Assembly: GCA_965649825.1 (NCBI GenBank)
Contig: OZ287708.1
Location: forward strand, 1-64,000
Direction: 5' to 3'
Length of the DNA: 64,000 bases
Source: Penicillus capitatus
Taxonomy: Eukaryota > Chlorophyta
Shown here: positions 54,132-64,000 of the stretch, piece after piece
Numbering within the stretch: position 1 is the stretch's first letter
Layout of the letters: every line of letters begins with the position of its first letter
The notes under the pieces: model-generated
Database searches by the model: none
Told to the model about the DNA's origin: nothing
Seen by the model: only the letters and a program-made list of their open reading frames with translations
Program-made: the position numbers and the translations under genes

Positions 54132-55105
54132 TGAAGGTGTGGTTGTCTGTCTGTTAGTAAATCTGCCTCGTAATGATTGCGTACTCCAGTCGTACACGTG
54201 CAGACCTTCGGCCATCTTTCGTAGACTCGGCTAACAATCCACCTCGGATGACAGTGTCCAATCGTTTTCAGTACAGCGCAAGTCAACGACGGTCTCGTAG
54301 ACAGCAGATGACTGAGCTTTAGACAGTGAAGCACGGCTTCTGATCGAAGGTCGGTTTGCGAAGACGGGACCCGAGCTTAGGAGTGAGATGGACAGCTGAT
54401 GATTGAGGGCGTCGACAGTGCTTTGCGTCCCACCGTCCGGAGTGCGCCAGGGCGGCAGATTGTCGTTGGAACGGGCCGGTGTGCCGCTGCATCCTTATCG
54501 AAATCGTCCATGCCGTTGCATTTCTAGTGTCTGGTGAGTTCTGAGACAATGAGGGCTGCGACGGAGAGCGTCCGTCTTCTGTAAGAGACCACTTGTCAAA
54601 ATTCCTTGCAGCGAGAGACGAACAGTTACCGCCGACTGCTCTGAGTGCGTATGGCGTTCTGGGACGATGCCGTCAACGCTTCCGAGATCTCGGGCATCGC
54701 AAGGACCGCCGGCACTCGAGTGCACGCCTCTCGGACAGAGGCATAGCGCCTTAGCGTTATCAACAGGCAATAGTGCTTCGCATAGAGAGGGCTGAGCAGT
54801 TGTCCAACCACGGACATGCTACGCGAGGTGCCAGCTGAGTTCCTGAACTTAAGCACATATCGGATGCTCGGATTAGCCGTTGTCCTTGTCTGCCGGCGGA
54901 AGACGATGCGCCGAAGAGATCTGTGGATGCCGGACGGCTTCGCCGAACTGATGGCGACGAGATTGACGACGCATTGCTTCCTGCAACCCCTTCAGCACAG
55001 TCGGGAAGGGGTCGATGTTATAGTTTTCCGTCGTCGCTTCGTAACTCGCTCGCGATAAATAGCGTCAAGACATTGGAATTCAATTGCTTACAATGCTTGT
55101 ACAGT
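54132..55105. other. Spacer between receptor copy B and unit 4
   Basis: Nearly identical to 3161-4135. No gene seen. In this copy an in-frame ATG at 54215 could extend the receptor N-terminus by 28 residues, but copy A has GTG-containing sequence there, so it is unlikely to be the start. Confidence 0.45.
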
Positions 55106-55230
55106 GTCACTCTTTTTAAAAAAGGTGTGATTTCGAGTAAAAAAGTGTTACAATTCTGGTTAAAGGACGCCAGCTTATACCTCGTCACTCGTTTGAAAAG
55201 TGTGACATACAGAAAAGAGTGTCACAATGG
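55106..55230. repeat. Cluster of GTCAC...GTGTGAC motifs, unit 4
   Basis: Almost identical to 4136-4260. Confidence 0.6.
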
Positions 55231-55317
55231 TAGTTCACGCAAAATAAAATGTCCACCCCGCCACAAAGTCTGCAGAGAAAGAGTGAGAAGGTGTGAATGT
55301 GCGATGAGAGAACTTAC

Positions 55318-55429
55318 GGTCGGCGAGCGGCGCCTCACAGTGCGGCGCGGGCGGTCTCCCTGAACGAACACTGACACCGATTCCAGTCAGAGTGCGCGAG
55401 GAGAACGAAATGCAACTGAGGATCGACTA
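55318..55429 (-). other. 112-nt near-invariant block, unit 4
   Basis: Same boundaries as 4348-4459, followed by GTAAGT on the minus strand. Confidence 0.5.
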
Positions 55430-55752
55430 CTAGGAAGCAGGTGTGCCTCTCTCGGTGCAGCGACGCGCAGCGCGGACATGCAGGAAAGGGGTCATGACAT
55501 GGAAGAGGAAAAAAAGACCCGAGTAAACACAGGCACAGCAGGAAAACAGCAAAGAAAGCAAACTGACACATGCAAGTAGTAAACAGGCAGGAAAAGGTAA
55601 AAAGCAACAGTAAACACAAAAGGAAAATAAGGTAACAGGCAAGCAGGAAAGGAAAAAGACACAGGAAAGGAAAGGAAAGAACAACAAAACAAGCAGGGAG
55701 AATCACAAGAGAGACACCCAGGAGGGAGCAGAGAGGAAAAAGAACAGAAAAG

Positions 55753-55911
55753 ACGGTCCTGGGTGTTTGAGAGAAGCACACCACCGCCGTTCATCGGCAG
55801 TGTACATCCGCCTGCCCCGTGTGCGCGACCCCAAAAGGCGGGCAGGTCGCCAAGGCCCTACCCGCTGGTGCCGCGAAGGGTGCGCGGCACCGCTGCCTCG
55901 GGGTGGGGAAG
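55753..55911. other. GC-rich near-invariant structured block, unit 4
   Basis: Counterpart of 4783-4941; the perfect 9-bp hairpin is at 55867-55891. The flank toward 55990 has changed frame relative to unit 1 while the block itself has not. Confidence 0.45.
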
Positions 55912-56111
55912 TGGATGCGGTTCGCTGGGTGATGCTGATGTGCTCTCCGATGTTCTGGAGCTCCAGATGTCGAGTCTGACTTGCTCCATGTTCAAGTTCT
56001 TAGTTACTTGCCACAAAGCTTAGATTCTCTGAGTGTTCGGTCAGTTTTTCATCATGAGTCTGTCATCCAACCACATGTCAAGAGAAGAAAGAGGTGTGTA
56101 GGTAGTCTTAC

Positions 56112-58620
56112 TCTTGATTGTTGGTGTCAGTGAGAGGTCCCTTCGCTGAGACGAAGACAGAGGCGGGAACTGAGACCAGGTTGACTAACCAATTCTCGAT
56201 GACACCACCAGAAGGCTGCTGCTGACAATGCCTTCTGTCCACTGATCAACTTGGGCAGGCTTCTAATCCAGATGTCTCTGCAATCCATGGTGGCACTGGA
56301 TTTGATGCTTCTAATCCCATCCAGAGAAGAATGCTTGAATCGGTGGATGACTGAAGTCCGCATAGCAGGCTCCTCCTCCAGCCATGTCTGCTTTGACGCT
56401 TCTCTTGAGCACAGAATGATGATTCTGTCTCCTCTCTGTGTACCTGCGGCCTCGCTAAGAGAGGAGAGAGTGTTAAGAATGCTAACCTGTCGATTGCGTT
56501 CTTCGTGTGTGGACTGTTGATCTCTGTCAGGAGCGGAGTTGAATGTGACTGTTTGCATCAGCTTCAGTCGAGACTTCTTCCTTCCATTGACAGCTCGCTC
56601 AGTGGACTGTCATGCCTCTCCAGTGGTATTAGCAGTCGATGACAGAGGTCCCGTCCGCTGAAGACTGTGATCGAGCGAACAACACATCGATGCCCGGTTG
56701 AGAAGACCCGATCCGGCTTGGGACACACACATCACTTCTTTCCAGCTGAATGTGATGTGCTGCTCATCGACAGACATCCTTCCACTACCTGACATAACAT
56801 GATCAAACGCACTCTAAGACTTCAAGGATGACCTTAATATGTGTGTCTTCCAGTGGGATGTCGAGCATGGGCAGATGGGTGCTGTAGATTCTGTCGATAG
56901 TTGTTCGTGGTTGTATTCATACAAAACTCCAGAAGCCATCCATGGAGGTACCAGAGTGTCACGTGCCCAGTCACTCGATGATTGACGGACACATTTTCTT
57001 GTCTTGGCAGAGATCAAGCCATTTCCTCGATAACACCCCTATTTCAAATGGGCCTAGAGAAAAACATCTAAGCATGGTAGTCGTTTCGATGACCTCACCT
57101 ATTGGGTAATGGATTGTAGCTAGTCATTCTATCAGACTTCTTGAACCATGCTTTCTGTTGCACTGGAAAAGTTCTTTATGACACCAGTCATCACACATTG
57201 GATTTTGAACAAGCTCGGCGTCTCCAGACTGGCGAAATGTATCTCTTGTAGTGATCGCTTCACGAGTTCCAATCCTCTGTTAGATGCCGAATGCCTGCGA
57301 TGCGGAAAACCCGACTTGCTTCCCTTGGATGGATGCTTCCTTGCAGCAGCTGGATTCTTCAGACTCCGTGGAAACCAATCGGTCCATCTTGGCATCTTCG
57401 ACAGAAAGGTTGTCTCTGTGAACCTTCTTCTGAGGGATTGAGAGTGGTTGAGACCAGAATTCTCCGGACGTGCTTGTCGGAGTCTTTCGTTGAGAGGTTT
57501 CATGGAAATCACACGACGGATTCTTCAGACCAACAGGCGGCATGTCTGTTCTTGCGAAGATAACTTGCTCCAAAGGCAAACAGATTCTGTGTGTGCTGAA
57601 TGCCTTTTGGGTTGATGAGACTGTTCTCAGTGTCCTTAGGTGGATGTCTCCACACTGTATATTAGATTCTGGAGCTCCAGCGAGACCGAATGATTCATCT
57701 GGACTCTTCTTGAGCAGCTGGTTTTCGTTCGCTGTGTTCCAGGAGACAAAGGATGATCGATCCATGTAGACTTCGGTGCTTTCCAGGATCTCTTGTTGTA
57801 CTTCAGCACGATTCAGCGCGACAGATTCCTCACAGACTACCAGCTTCAGACTGACACGAGGCTTCCTCTTCCAGGTGGCTCCATTGCCTCTGTCATCGTC
57901 CCAATCTCTCCGAGCAATGCTGCACCTCCACGCGGCCGAAGATGCGGCAGTTGTTCATAGACGAACGTCTTCATGCACAGGGTGGATTCCAAAACGCATC
58001 AACGAAATCTGCTTCAGTCTCGTGCAGGGAAGAAAGATTCCGCTTCTCCGGAAGATCACTCGTTAGGATCGGGTATCCAGTTGTCTTGAGCGGATATGCG
58101 ATCGGAGACTTGGTCGACTGGATCCTCTTGCACGACGAAGCTCTGCATCTCTTGAAAACACGCTGAGCGGATCCTACCCTGAAACAATCCCTGTTCTGGC
58201 CAGATCACAATGCGTCTGAAAAAAAACCTGACAGGTCTTACAGTGGAGGATTGGATGAATGGTTGTCCATACAGGCACTCTGGCAGCAAACAGTGCGTTC
58301 CAGAACTGAGGGTATGCACTCGAAAGACCATCTCTCCATTGCCATTGAGGCACGAGCATCTTCAGTCTTTGTCGTCGTCACGTAGACCATGCATTCCCTG
58401 GGCACACTCAATGCTCCAGACCATAATGACTTCGCCACAGCACATTCCCCGATGACACAGAACGAGGCCAGACTCTGACAAAACAACGAAGGTTGGTGCG
58501 TGGCTTCAAAAGGAACTGAGTTGATGCAACCTGGTTGCCTCTAGCAACCCTTCTAGAACCACAGAGGAGTAAGATCTGAAAAGTGAACTAAGAGTGACTC
58601 ACTCTTCTCGTATCATTGAT
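56112..58620 (-). other. Putative multi-exon minus-strand gene or pseudogene, unit 4
   Basis: Nearly identical to 5142-7640. Donors: near 56111 (GTAAGAC), 56484 (GTTAGC), 57094 (GTGAGG) and 58596 (GTGAGT). Single-base differences change the frame of the exon ending at 56112 relative to unit 1, so at least one of the two copies is not functional. Confidence 0.35.
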
Positions 58621-58789
58621 CGATCCAAATAACTTTTCCTGGATGCAACTCTCATGATGTCACCAAATGGGCCTTGTCTGAAACAGGTGACACAATCGGG
58701 ACGAAACACTAAGCAAAAAAGGAATGTTATGCAGCAGCACGTGTAAACTGAACACAGCATCTCCAGGCGACAAATCCTCAGATCGGACA

Positions 58790-59420
58790 TGACGGCCTCC
58801 AGACAGAAAAACGGCAGGTAGAACACGGCAGCTCAGGGCAGCAAAACAGCGAGTAGAACTCGACAGTCTACATCCAGAATAAGGAAACAACTATGACATG
58901 CAAGCCTCTCCACGCAGCAAAACACCAAAAGGACGCAGCAGAACTCCATGCAGCTAGATAGCAAGTACGAACAAGACAGCTTAGTGGAGTAAAACAGAAA
59001 ACAAAATGACCACAGCTTTCAGGCAACAAAAGAGCAAATGAGGAATGAGATCATCATAGCAGTTTAGCAGCTGATATGACATGGCATCATCTGGGCAGCA
59101 AAACAGCAACTAGGACATGCCAGCCTCCGTACAGCAGATCAGAAATCAAGACGACGCCAGCCTCCAGGCAGAAAACAGCAGGTAAGACAACGCCAGCCTC
59201 CGTGCAACAGCTCAGAAATCAGAACGATGCTAGCCTCCAGGCAGCAGATCAGAAATCAAGACAACGCCAGCCTCCCTCCAGGCAGAAAGATTGCAGATCG
59301 GACCAAGATACTTCAACAGAAAAAAACAGATAAGATACGACAGCTTTCATGCACCAAAACAGCTAAAACAAGGCCAGCCACAACAAAGCGAGGGTTGCCG
59401 GCCAGAAAACAGCACACAAT
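58790..59420. repeat. CAG-rich minisatellite-like region, unit 4
   Basis: Left part matches unit 1 (7800-7960); right part (from about 58940) matches units 2 and 3. This is one edge of the mosaic. Confidence 0.65.
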
Positions 59421-59473
59421 GAAAAACAGCCCCCTTGGATCTTTTTGTTTTTTTTTTTTTTAAAAATTTTTAT

Positions 59474-59493
59474 GTCACACTTTTAAGTGTGAC
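59474..59493 (-). other. 3' stem-loop of proline-rich gene 4
   Basis: GTCACACTT/AAGTGTGAC with a 2-nt loop, 79 nt beyond the stop codon. The second CATCTCACAC-type stem-loop is missing in this copy. Confidence 0.5.
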
Positions 59494-59571
59494 TCTATTT
59501 GTTTTTTTTATTTTTTCTAACCCACACAAAAAACAGCATCTGTATAGGAGGAGAACAGGCCCTTAGGCAGA

Positions 59572-60898
59572 TCAATCATGTATCAAAACCTACAGCAAAA
59601 GCACACTAGGAGAGAGAAGGAAAATGGAGTGACTTACGCATTGGCCCGATAGAAAGAATAATCGCTCCGGAATGGCAGTACCCACAGGCACACATTCGCC
59701 GGAGAGGAAATAGGGCCGAGGAGGGATGCCAAGTGGGCCAACAGAGAAGATAAACGGGCGTGGGGGAAAGGGGGGTGGATGGGCGCGGAGGGAAAAGCGG
59801 GAGGTACGTGCAGGGAAAGGAGGGGGACAGGCGGGGACTGAAAACATTAGTGGACGGGACGGAATGATTGGTGGTTGGGATGCCGGGATGCAAAAAACTC
59901 CCGGACGAGAAGGAAAGAGAGGATGCTGGCTATTCTGCACGGAAGGAGGAGACATTGTCACGGTCGGTGGCAGAGAACACTCGGACCACTCCATGATGGA
60001 AGGAGGACACTGGGTCTGTGAGGCCAGAGATGACTGAGGCGGGCCCTGTGGAATCGGAGGAGGACTCGGCGTCTGTGCCGGCTGAGTACACGGCATCTGC
60101 GCTGCCGGATGTGGGCACGGCGTCGTCTGCGCTGCCTGCGACGGCTGGGTACATGGAGGCGGGCACGGCGTCTGCGCCTGTGGAGACGATTGCTGCCGAG
60201 CCTGGGACGGCTGAGGACACGGAGGAGGATTGCACGGAACGTGCTGTTCGTGTGCCTGTAAACAAACCTGTCATGTGATCCTGAGTGAGGAGATCTTACC
60301 TCTCCGCCTCCGATGTCCATCTCAGACTGGCCCTGAGCCAGGCGTTCCCTTCTCTGGTCCGAGGTGAGAACCCTGGCTCGCCGTCCCCTGCGAGGCTGTT
60401 CGGCCTGGGCCCGCGGAGGCCCAAACCGAACAGGAGGGGCCTGCTGCCTCTGCAGCTCGACGCCCCTCCGAGCGGTTGTCTGGGCCTTCATGTCCCAGTA
60501 CAACCGCTCGCGCTCGCTCGGCTCCAGATCGCGGAAGGCCCTGGGCGGTCCGCTACCCTTGACCTCCCGGAGCGTCACCTGCGCGAATCTGAAAAACACA
60601 GAAGGTAAGCATAGCTAGCAACATGGCCGATCGAGGCCAGGGAAGACAGTGGTGGCCGCTGGAAAACAGAACAGAGAAACGTCGATGTGTCGCCGAGAAC
60701 AGGACGGAGGATACGTCGTCGCGAGCAGGGAAGCGCGAACGAACAGGTCGGATTCGGACGCATCCATTTGCATGGAGAGCGTCCGCGGGGCAGGCGGGAG
60801 CTAAAAAGCGCGCGCGAAGCGTCGAAATGTGAACGCAGGACTTACGGCTTTCCGGGGTATCCGTAGTCCTCCTCGGTCATCATTCTCGCGTCAGTCAT
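59572..60898 (-). CDS. Proline-rich repeat protein, paralogue 4 (four exons)
   Basis: About 325 aa. Exons: 60898-60846 (MTDARMMTEEDYGYPGK), 60588-60300 (289 nt, acceptor TTTTTCAG), 60255-59638 (618 nt) and 59589-59572 (VLIHD, stop TGA). Donors are GTAAG. Exon 2 is the most diverged of the four (PFAQVTLREVKGSGPPRAF). Exon 3 starts AHEQHVPCNPPP with an extended Q/A/T/P/C-rich linker, then the PPxxPPRPxxFS repeats in the form shared with paralogue 3 (RTSRFSLRAHPP). No known domain. The surrounding unit matches unit 1, but the gene body does not, which suggests conversion or recombination. Confidence 0.82.
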
Positions 60899-60972
60899 CG
60901 TCGTCGAAGTAGTCGCAGCAAACAAACGGCAGGAACCGGAAACTCGAGTGCGGAGCGGTCAGCGACAGGACC

Positions 60973-61057
60973 TTTATAGGCCGCCTCGGTTGCTGCTCGC
61001 CGGCGGCCCGCGGAGGATGGGAACTGCGGCCGTTTGGCGGCGCATGCATGCGCCGCC
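60973..61057 (-). promoter_or_regulatory. Promoter of proline-rich gene 4: TATA box and perfect palindrome
   Basis: TATAAA at 60973-60978, 75 nt before the ATG; the perfect 22-bp palindrome at 61036-61057 is identical to that of unit 1. Confidence 0.75.
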
Positions 61058-62895
61058 GGGCAAAGATATGGCCGCCAGCGAGCCAGATTCGCAGGATTCT
61101 GTCGTCGGGACGCGCGACGCGGACGGTAGAGCGCTTTTGGATTCTGTAAATTGCGTTTTACAGGCAAGGCTGTCTGCAGTTTGTCGCTGTGCTCTCTCGT
61201 CTGAGTGTAACGCGAGACGCATCTCATGCGGCTGTTCGACGCAAATCTCCGAACGGCGAACCGTTCGCAGTCAGCCCGGCGTTGCCTGGGCACAGCGGAG
61301 AGGAAGGCGTTCTGTTTTGCACAGGCAGCAAGGACTCGTCGTCGCGGCGGCCGTCTGTTTCTTACGTTTCCGCTGCAGACGCCGTCGGGAGAGCGTTTTG
61401 CGAGGTGTAACCCGAGTCGGTTTGAGGAGTTGCCGGTGCCACTAACTCCCTCGAACATGGAAGGCGCAACAGAACGGCCGGCCTTCTGCGACGAGCAGAC
61501 GGCCACGGAGCCATTGTTCGAGTTCGTGTTCGCTCGCGGCGTCGCGTGTTTCGGAAGTCGCCGCTCGCACAGGCAAATGAACTTCTATCGCGTATTAAAC
61601 CAGCCGCGCAGAATCGTCTGTCTGTGAAGCAGTTGACGACTTCTTTGAACAAACCGGTAGGAGAGAGCTCCGGAGTTCTGAAAACAGTACTTCTAGGGAT
61701 CTGTATCTCGCTGTGGTGCTGCAGCAAGCGAATTGCATTGAATGCAAGCCGGATGACGGAGAGGGTGGACGATTACGATCGTCTGACGACTGCGTGCAGG
61801 TAGATCGGTCAGGTGTCTTTCTCTGGCCGAAAGGACGTGTTCGACGTTGTCATGATAGGCCAGATGGAGTCTGTTCTCGACTGCAGTCGATGTTGCGTTG
61901 CTCGGATCGGCAGCCGCGTTTGCAGGAAGATTCTCTGGCATCTTGCATGCGCTGTTCTCTGCCGGACGCGATCGCCTCAACCAAGGATGCACTGTCACGT
62001 GACGAAAGCTACTGTCATCGGAGTTGTGTTTCTCATGGAGCTCTACGACTGTATACTGGATTCGACGCTGTTGGCAGAAGAGGGTTATTGGCTCGTCGCT
62101 TTTCTGCTAAGATAAGAGAGCCATGTAATGGTGTGTTTACACGGAACGACGACTCTTGTCAGAAGGCACATCCATTCGCGGTCGCGATCGCACAGCGCTG
62201 TAGGAAGATTCTCCGACTATTAATCCTGGCTCCGGTATCGTTCGAGAAGCTGTTTTAGAATAGAAAACGACGACGGTGCCGGATGATGATTCAGTGCCTG
62301 AATTCGCAAAGGCAGCTAACTTGATTGCGGAGACCGAAGACGCGATACATCGAGATGCGGCGGCGGAGGACAGAGCCACAGAACGTCCAGCTAGAAACGC
62401 TGACGACGGTGAAGCATCAGAAGATTCGGTCTCCGATAGTGAGGAAGACATCTCGGTCCAGCGGGTTTCCTCAGATTGCCTTGGAAACAAAAGCAGCAAA
62501 GAAAAGTGCCGTTTCATGACGGCTCTGCTCACCAGTCAAAGTCTTTACGCAGTGCTCTAGTCTGACGTCCCTGCCGGCGACTCGACTCACCTGAAGGACG
62601 CACACGATCCTTATCGTCCTTCGCCTAAAGCGCGTTCTTTCGAGGACATTGTGCACGGTTCGTCGGAGACAGCAAGGGACAACGACGCAGCCGTAAGCGA
62701 TAGGACTGAGTCGAAAGGACTCAGTAGACATCGGTGGTCTGTTGAAGAAGTGGAACGTCGAGCGGCCTTGTAGATGGTGGAGATCTCTGACGCCAGGGAC
62801 CCCGTCAACAGAGAAGGCCAAATGAGAGTCGAACAAAGGCGTTGTCTGCTGTCAGACACTACTTCCTTGTATAACACTTGTCGCAAGACGACGTT
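61058..62895. other. Upstream region of proline-rich gene 4
   Basis: Nearly identical to 10079-11915. Holds the same long plus-strand frame (about 61713-62258), without recognised domains. Confidence 0.35.
62276..62560 (+). other. Possible acidic coding exon, unit 4
   Basis: Counterpart of 11283-11536: ..NLIAETEDAIHRDAAAEDRA.. and ..SEDSVSDSEEDIS... The frame is kept while several codons changed. Confidence 0.3.
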
Positions 62896-64000
62896 TCGTT
62901 CTTGTCTCGGTACAGCAGTATCTCTGACGCGCAGACTTCGCGAGCACGTCTTCAACGAGTTCTAGCAGGTCGTCGCTCTCGTCGTCGCTTTTCGAGCCTT
63001 TGAGGCGTCCTCGAGTCGCAGAAGTCGCGCGGGATTCGCACGTCTCTCGATCCGCAGGTGGTCGAAGACCCGTTATAGCTGAATTCTCTCTTTCTGATCG
63101 ATGCACGGAAGCTGAACACGCATGGATAGATATCCGTATGTCTCGCGGATGGAACGCGCCTTGAGATCAGACCTTTACCGTCCGCAATGACTTGGGGTTC
63201 CTGCGGAGAGCGAGTGTCGATTTTGCGAATTCTGCGGTGTGCCTACTGGGGAGTGTGATCTGCATGTAGAGTCGGATGACAAACGAGGCTGCATTCAACC
63301 TTGACTGGATCTCCATCTCACCTTGCACTTAGCTGACACTCGACCCTGTGTGTTGCCACCGCCACGTGCTGCTTGCTTGTAAACTGAAAGCGGCACAGAC
63401 TTATTAAGAAGACGACCTCTCTTCTACGGACCATCTCTAGGATAGGATGAACTTGGGTTTGTGTTTCTGAGCGATTCAGATATGGCCGAACTTGTCTTCG
63501 GCCAGCGGTGTTATCACTACTGTCTCCTTGGGGGGCGGTAGTCCGTCCGAATCTCCCGCGTCGCGTCGAGACGCTTTCTGCAGCGCCACAGACGACTCTG
63601 GAGGCGTTCGGGACGCAGAGCGGATCCGAATGGCAGTTGCCGAAAAACGGATTGTTCTGTGGCGGCGTGGCGCTCGTCGCCTTCTAGGATCGCTGCGCAG
63701 CGCCCTCGTTTTCTGTTTCGGTCGCCTCGTCGCATGAGATGGAGACGATGACTTCCAAGCTACCAACCAAACGACAGAGGAAGAACGGGCAGATATCCCG
63801 AGCGTCTGGAATTCGGCCTGCGGCGAAGGCGACAAGATAGAACGCAGCGAAATAGATCGAAGCAGTGAACACAAAGTAACCATATCCTAGTCCATATTAC
63901 CGCATCGCCTCGTCGACCTCGCGCCCTTCGAGCTTCGGTGACGAATGAAGACGCGGGGAAGTAAAAAGTGCCGCTAAACTGGATCGATCTGCCAGAGACT
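62896..64000. other. Unique right end, no gene resolved
   Basis: Past the duplication end. A frame at 63492-63737 (plus) and one antisense to it (63476-63883) overlap; neither has a recognised domain. CGATTCAG at about 63472-63479 could be an acceptor for a plus-strand exon that I cannot complete. Confidence 0.3.

Larger units (their letters stand above)
45329..62895. repeat. Segmental duplication, right arm (receptor copy B plus unit 4)
   Basis: Partner of 1-11915, larger only by retrotransposon 2. The receptor and 55.1-58.9 kb are nearly identical to the left arm. About 58.9-60.8 kb instead resembles unit 3, so the arm is a mosaic. Confidence 0.85.

Overview
The window is nuclear DNA of a microbial eukaryote. 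Protein-coding genes have short spliceosomal introns (GTAAGT or GTGNGN donors, CAG/TAG acceptors) and TATA boxes 60-80 nt before the start codon. There are two nearly complete LTR retrotransposons and large tandem and segmental duplications. Gene content (a periplasmic-binding-protein/Cys-rich/multi-TM receptor, an alpha2delta-like VWA protein with a C-type lectin domain, a GH17 glucanase) fits a free-living alveolate or stramenopile-type protist. TGCATGC-containing promoter palindromes would suit an apicomplexan relative such as a chromerid. I cannot fix the species from sequence alone.

Layout. 1-3160: receptor gene copy A (minus, cut by the window edge). About 3200-30950: three tandem units (1, 2, 3), each carrying a four-exon minus-strand gene for an unrecognised proline-rich protein (CDS 8683-9918, 18685-20011, 28538-29834). 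Each gene has a conserved TATA promoter with a GC-rich palindrome upstream and stem-loops just downstream. Each unit also holds low-complexity CAG-rich repeats and a long stretch with near-invariant 112-nt and about 155-nt blocks. 30944-37895: retrotransposon 1 (minus), inserted in unit 3. 38540-43517: single-copy island with the VWA/lectin protein, a 58-aa acidic secreted peptide and a GH17 glucanase. 44443-54131: receptor copy B (minus), split by retrotransposon 2 (plus, 47162-52799) with a perfect 5-bp target duplication. About 54200-62900: unit 4 with a fourth proline-rich gene (59572-60898). Coordinates 1-11.9 kb and 45.3-62.9 kb are a collinear segmental duplication once element 2 is removed.

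The most unusual content is the pair of LTR elements. Both encode a Gag-protease that begins with a signal peptide, has an ectodomain and membrane-spanning segment(s), and only then the zinc-binding nucleocapsid and aspartic protease. Both put Pol in the -1 frame behind the same A_AAA_AAC slippery heptamer directly before the Gag stop codon. Both share a 15-nt primer-binding site that lies inside the open Gag frame. They look like two members of one retroelement lineage with a membrane-anchored, Env-like Gag.

Both receptor copies appear broken (copy A by a 2-nt deletion, copy B by element 2), and decayed receptor fragments sit in units 2 and 3. The ancestral repeat was therefore probably receptor gene plus proline-rich gene. 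Alignments here were made by eye; exon models of the proline-rich family are supported by consistent splice sites and reading phase in all four copies.
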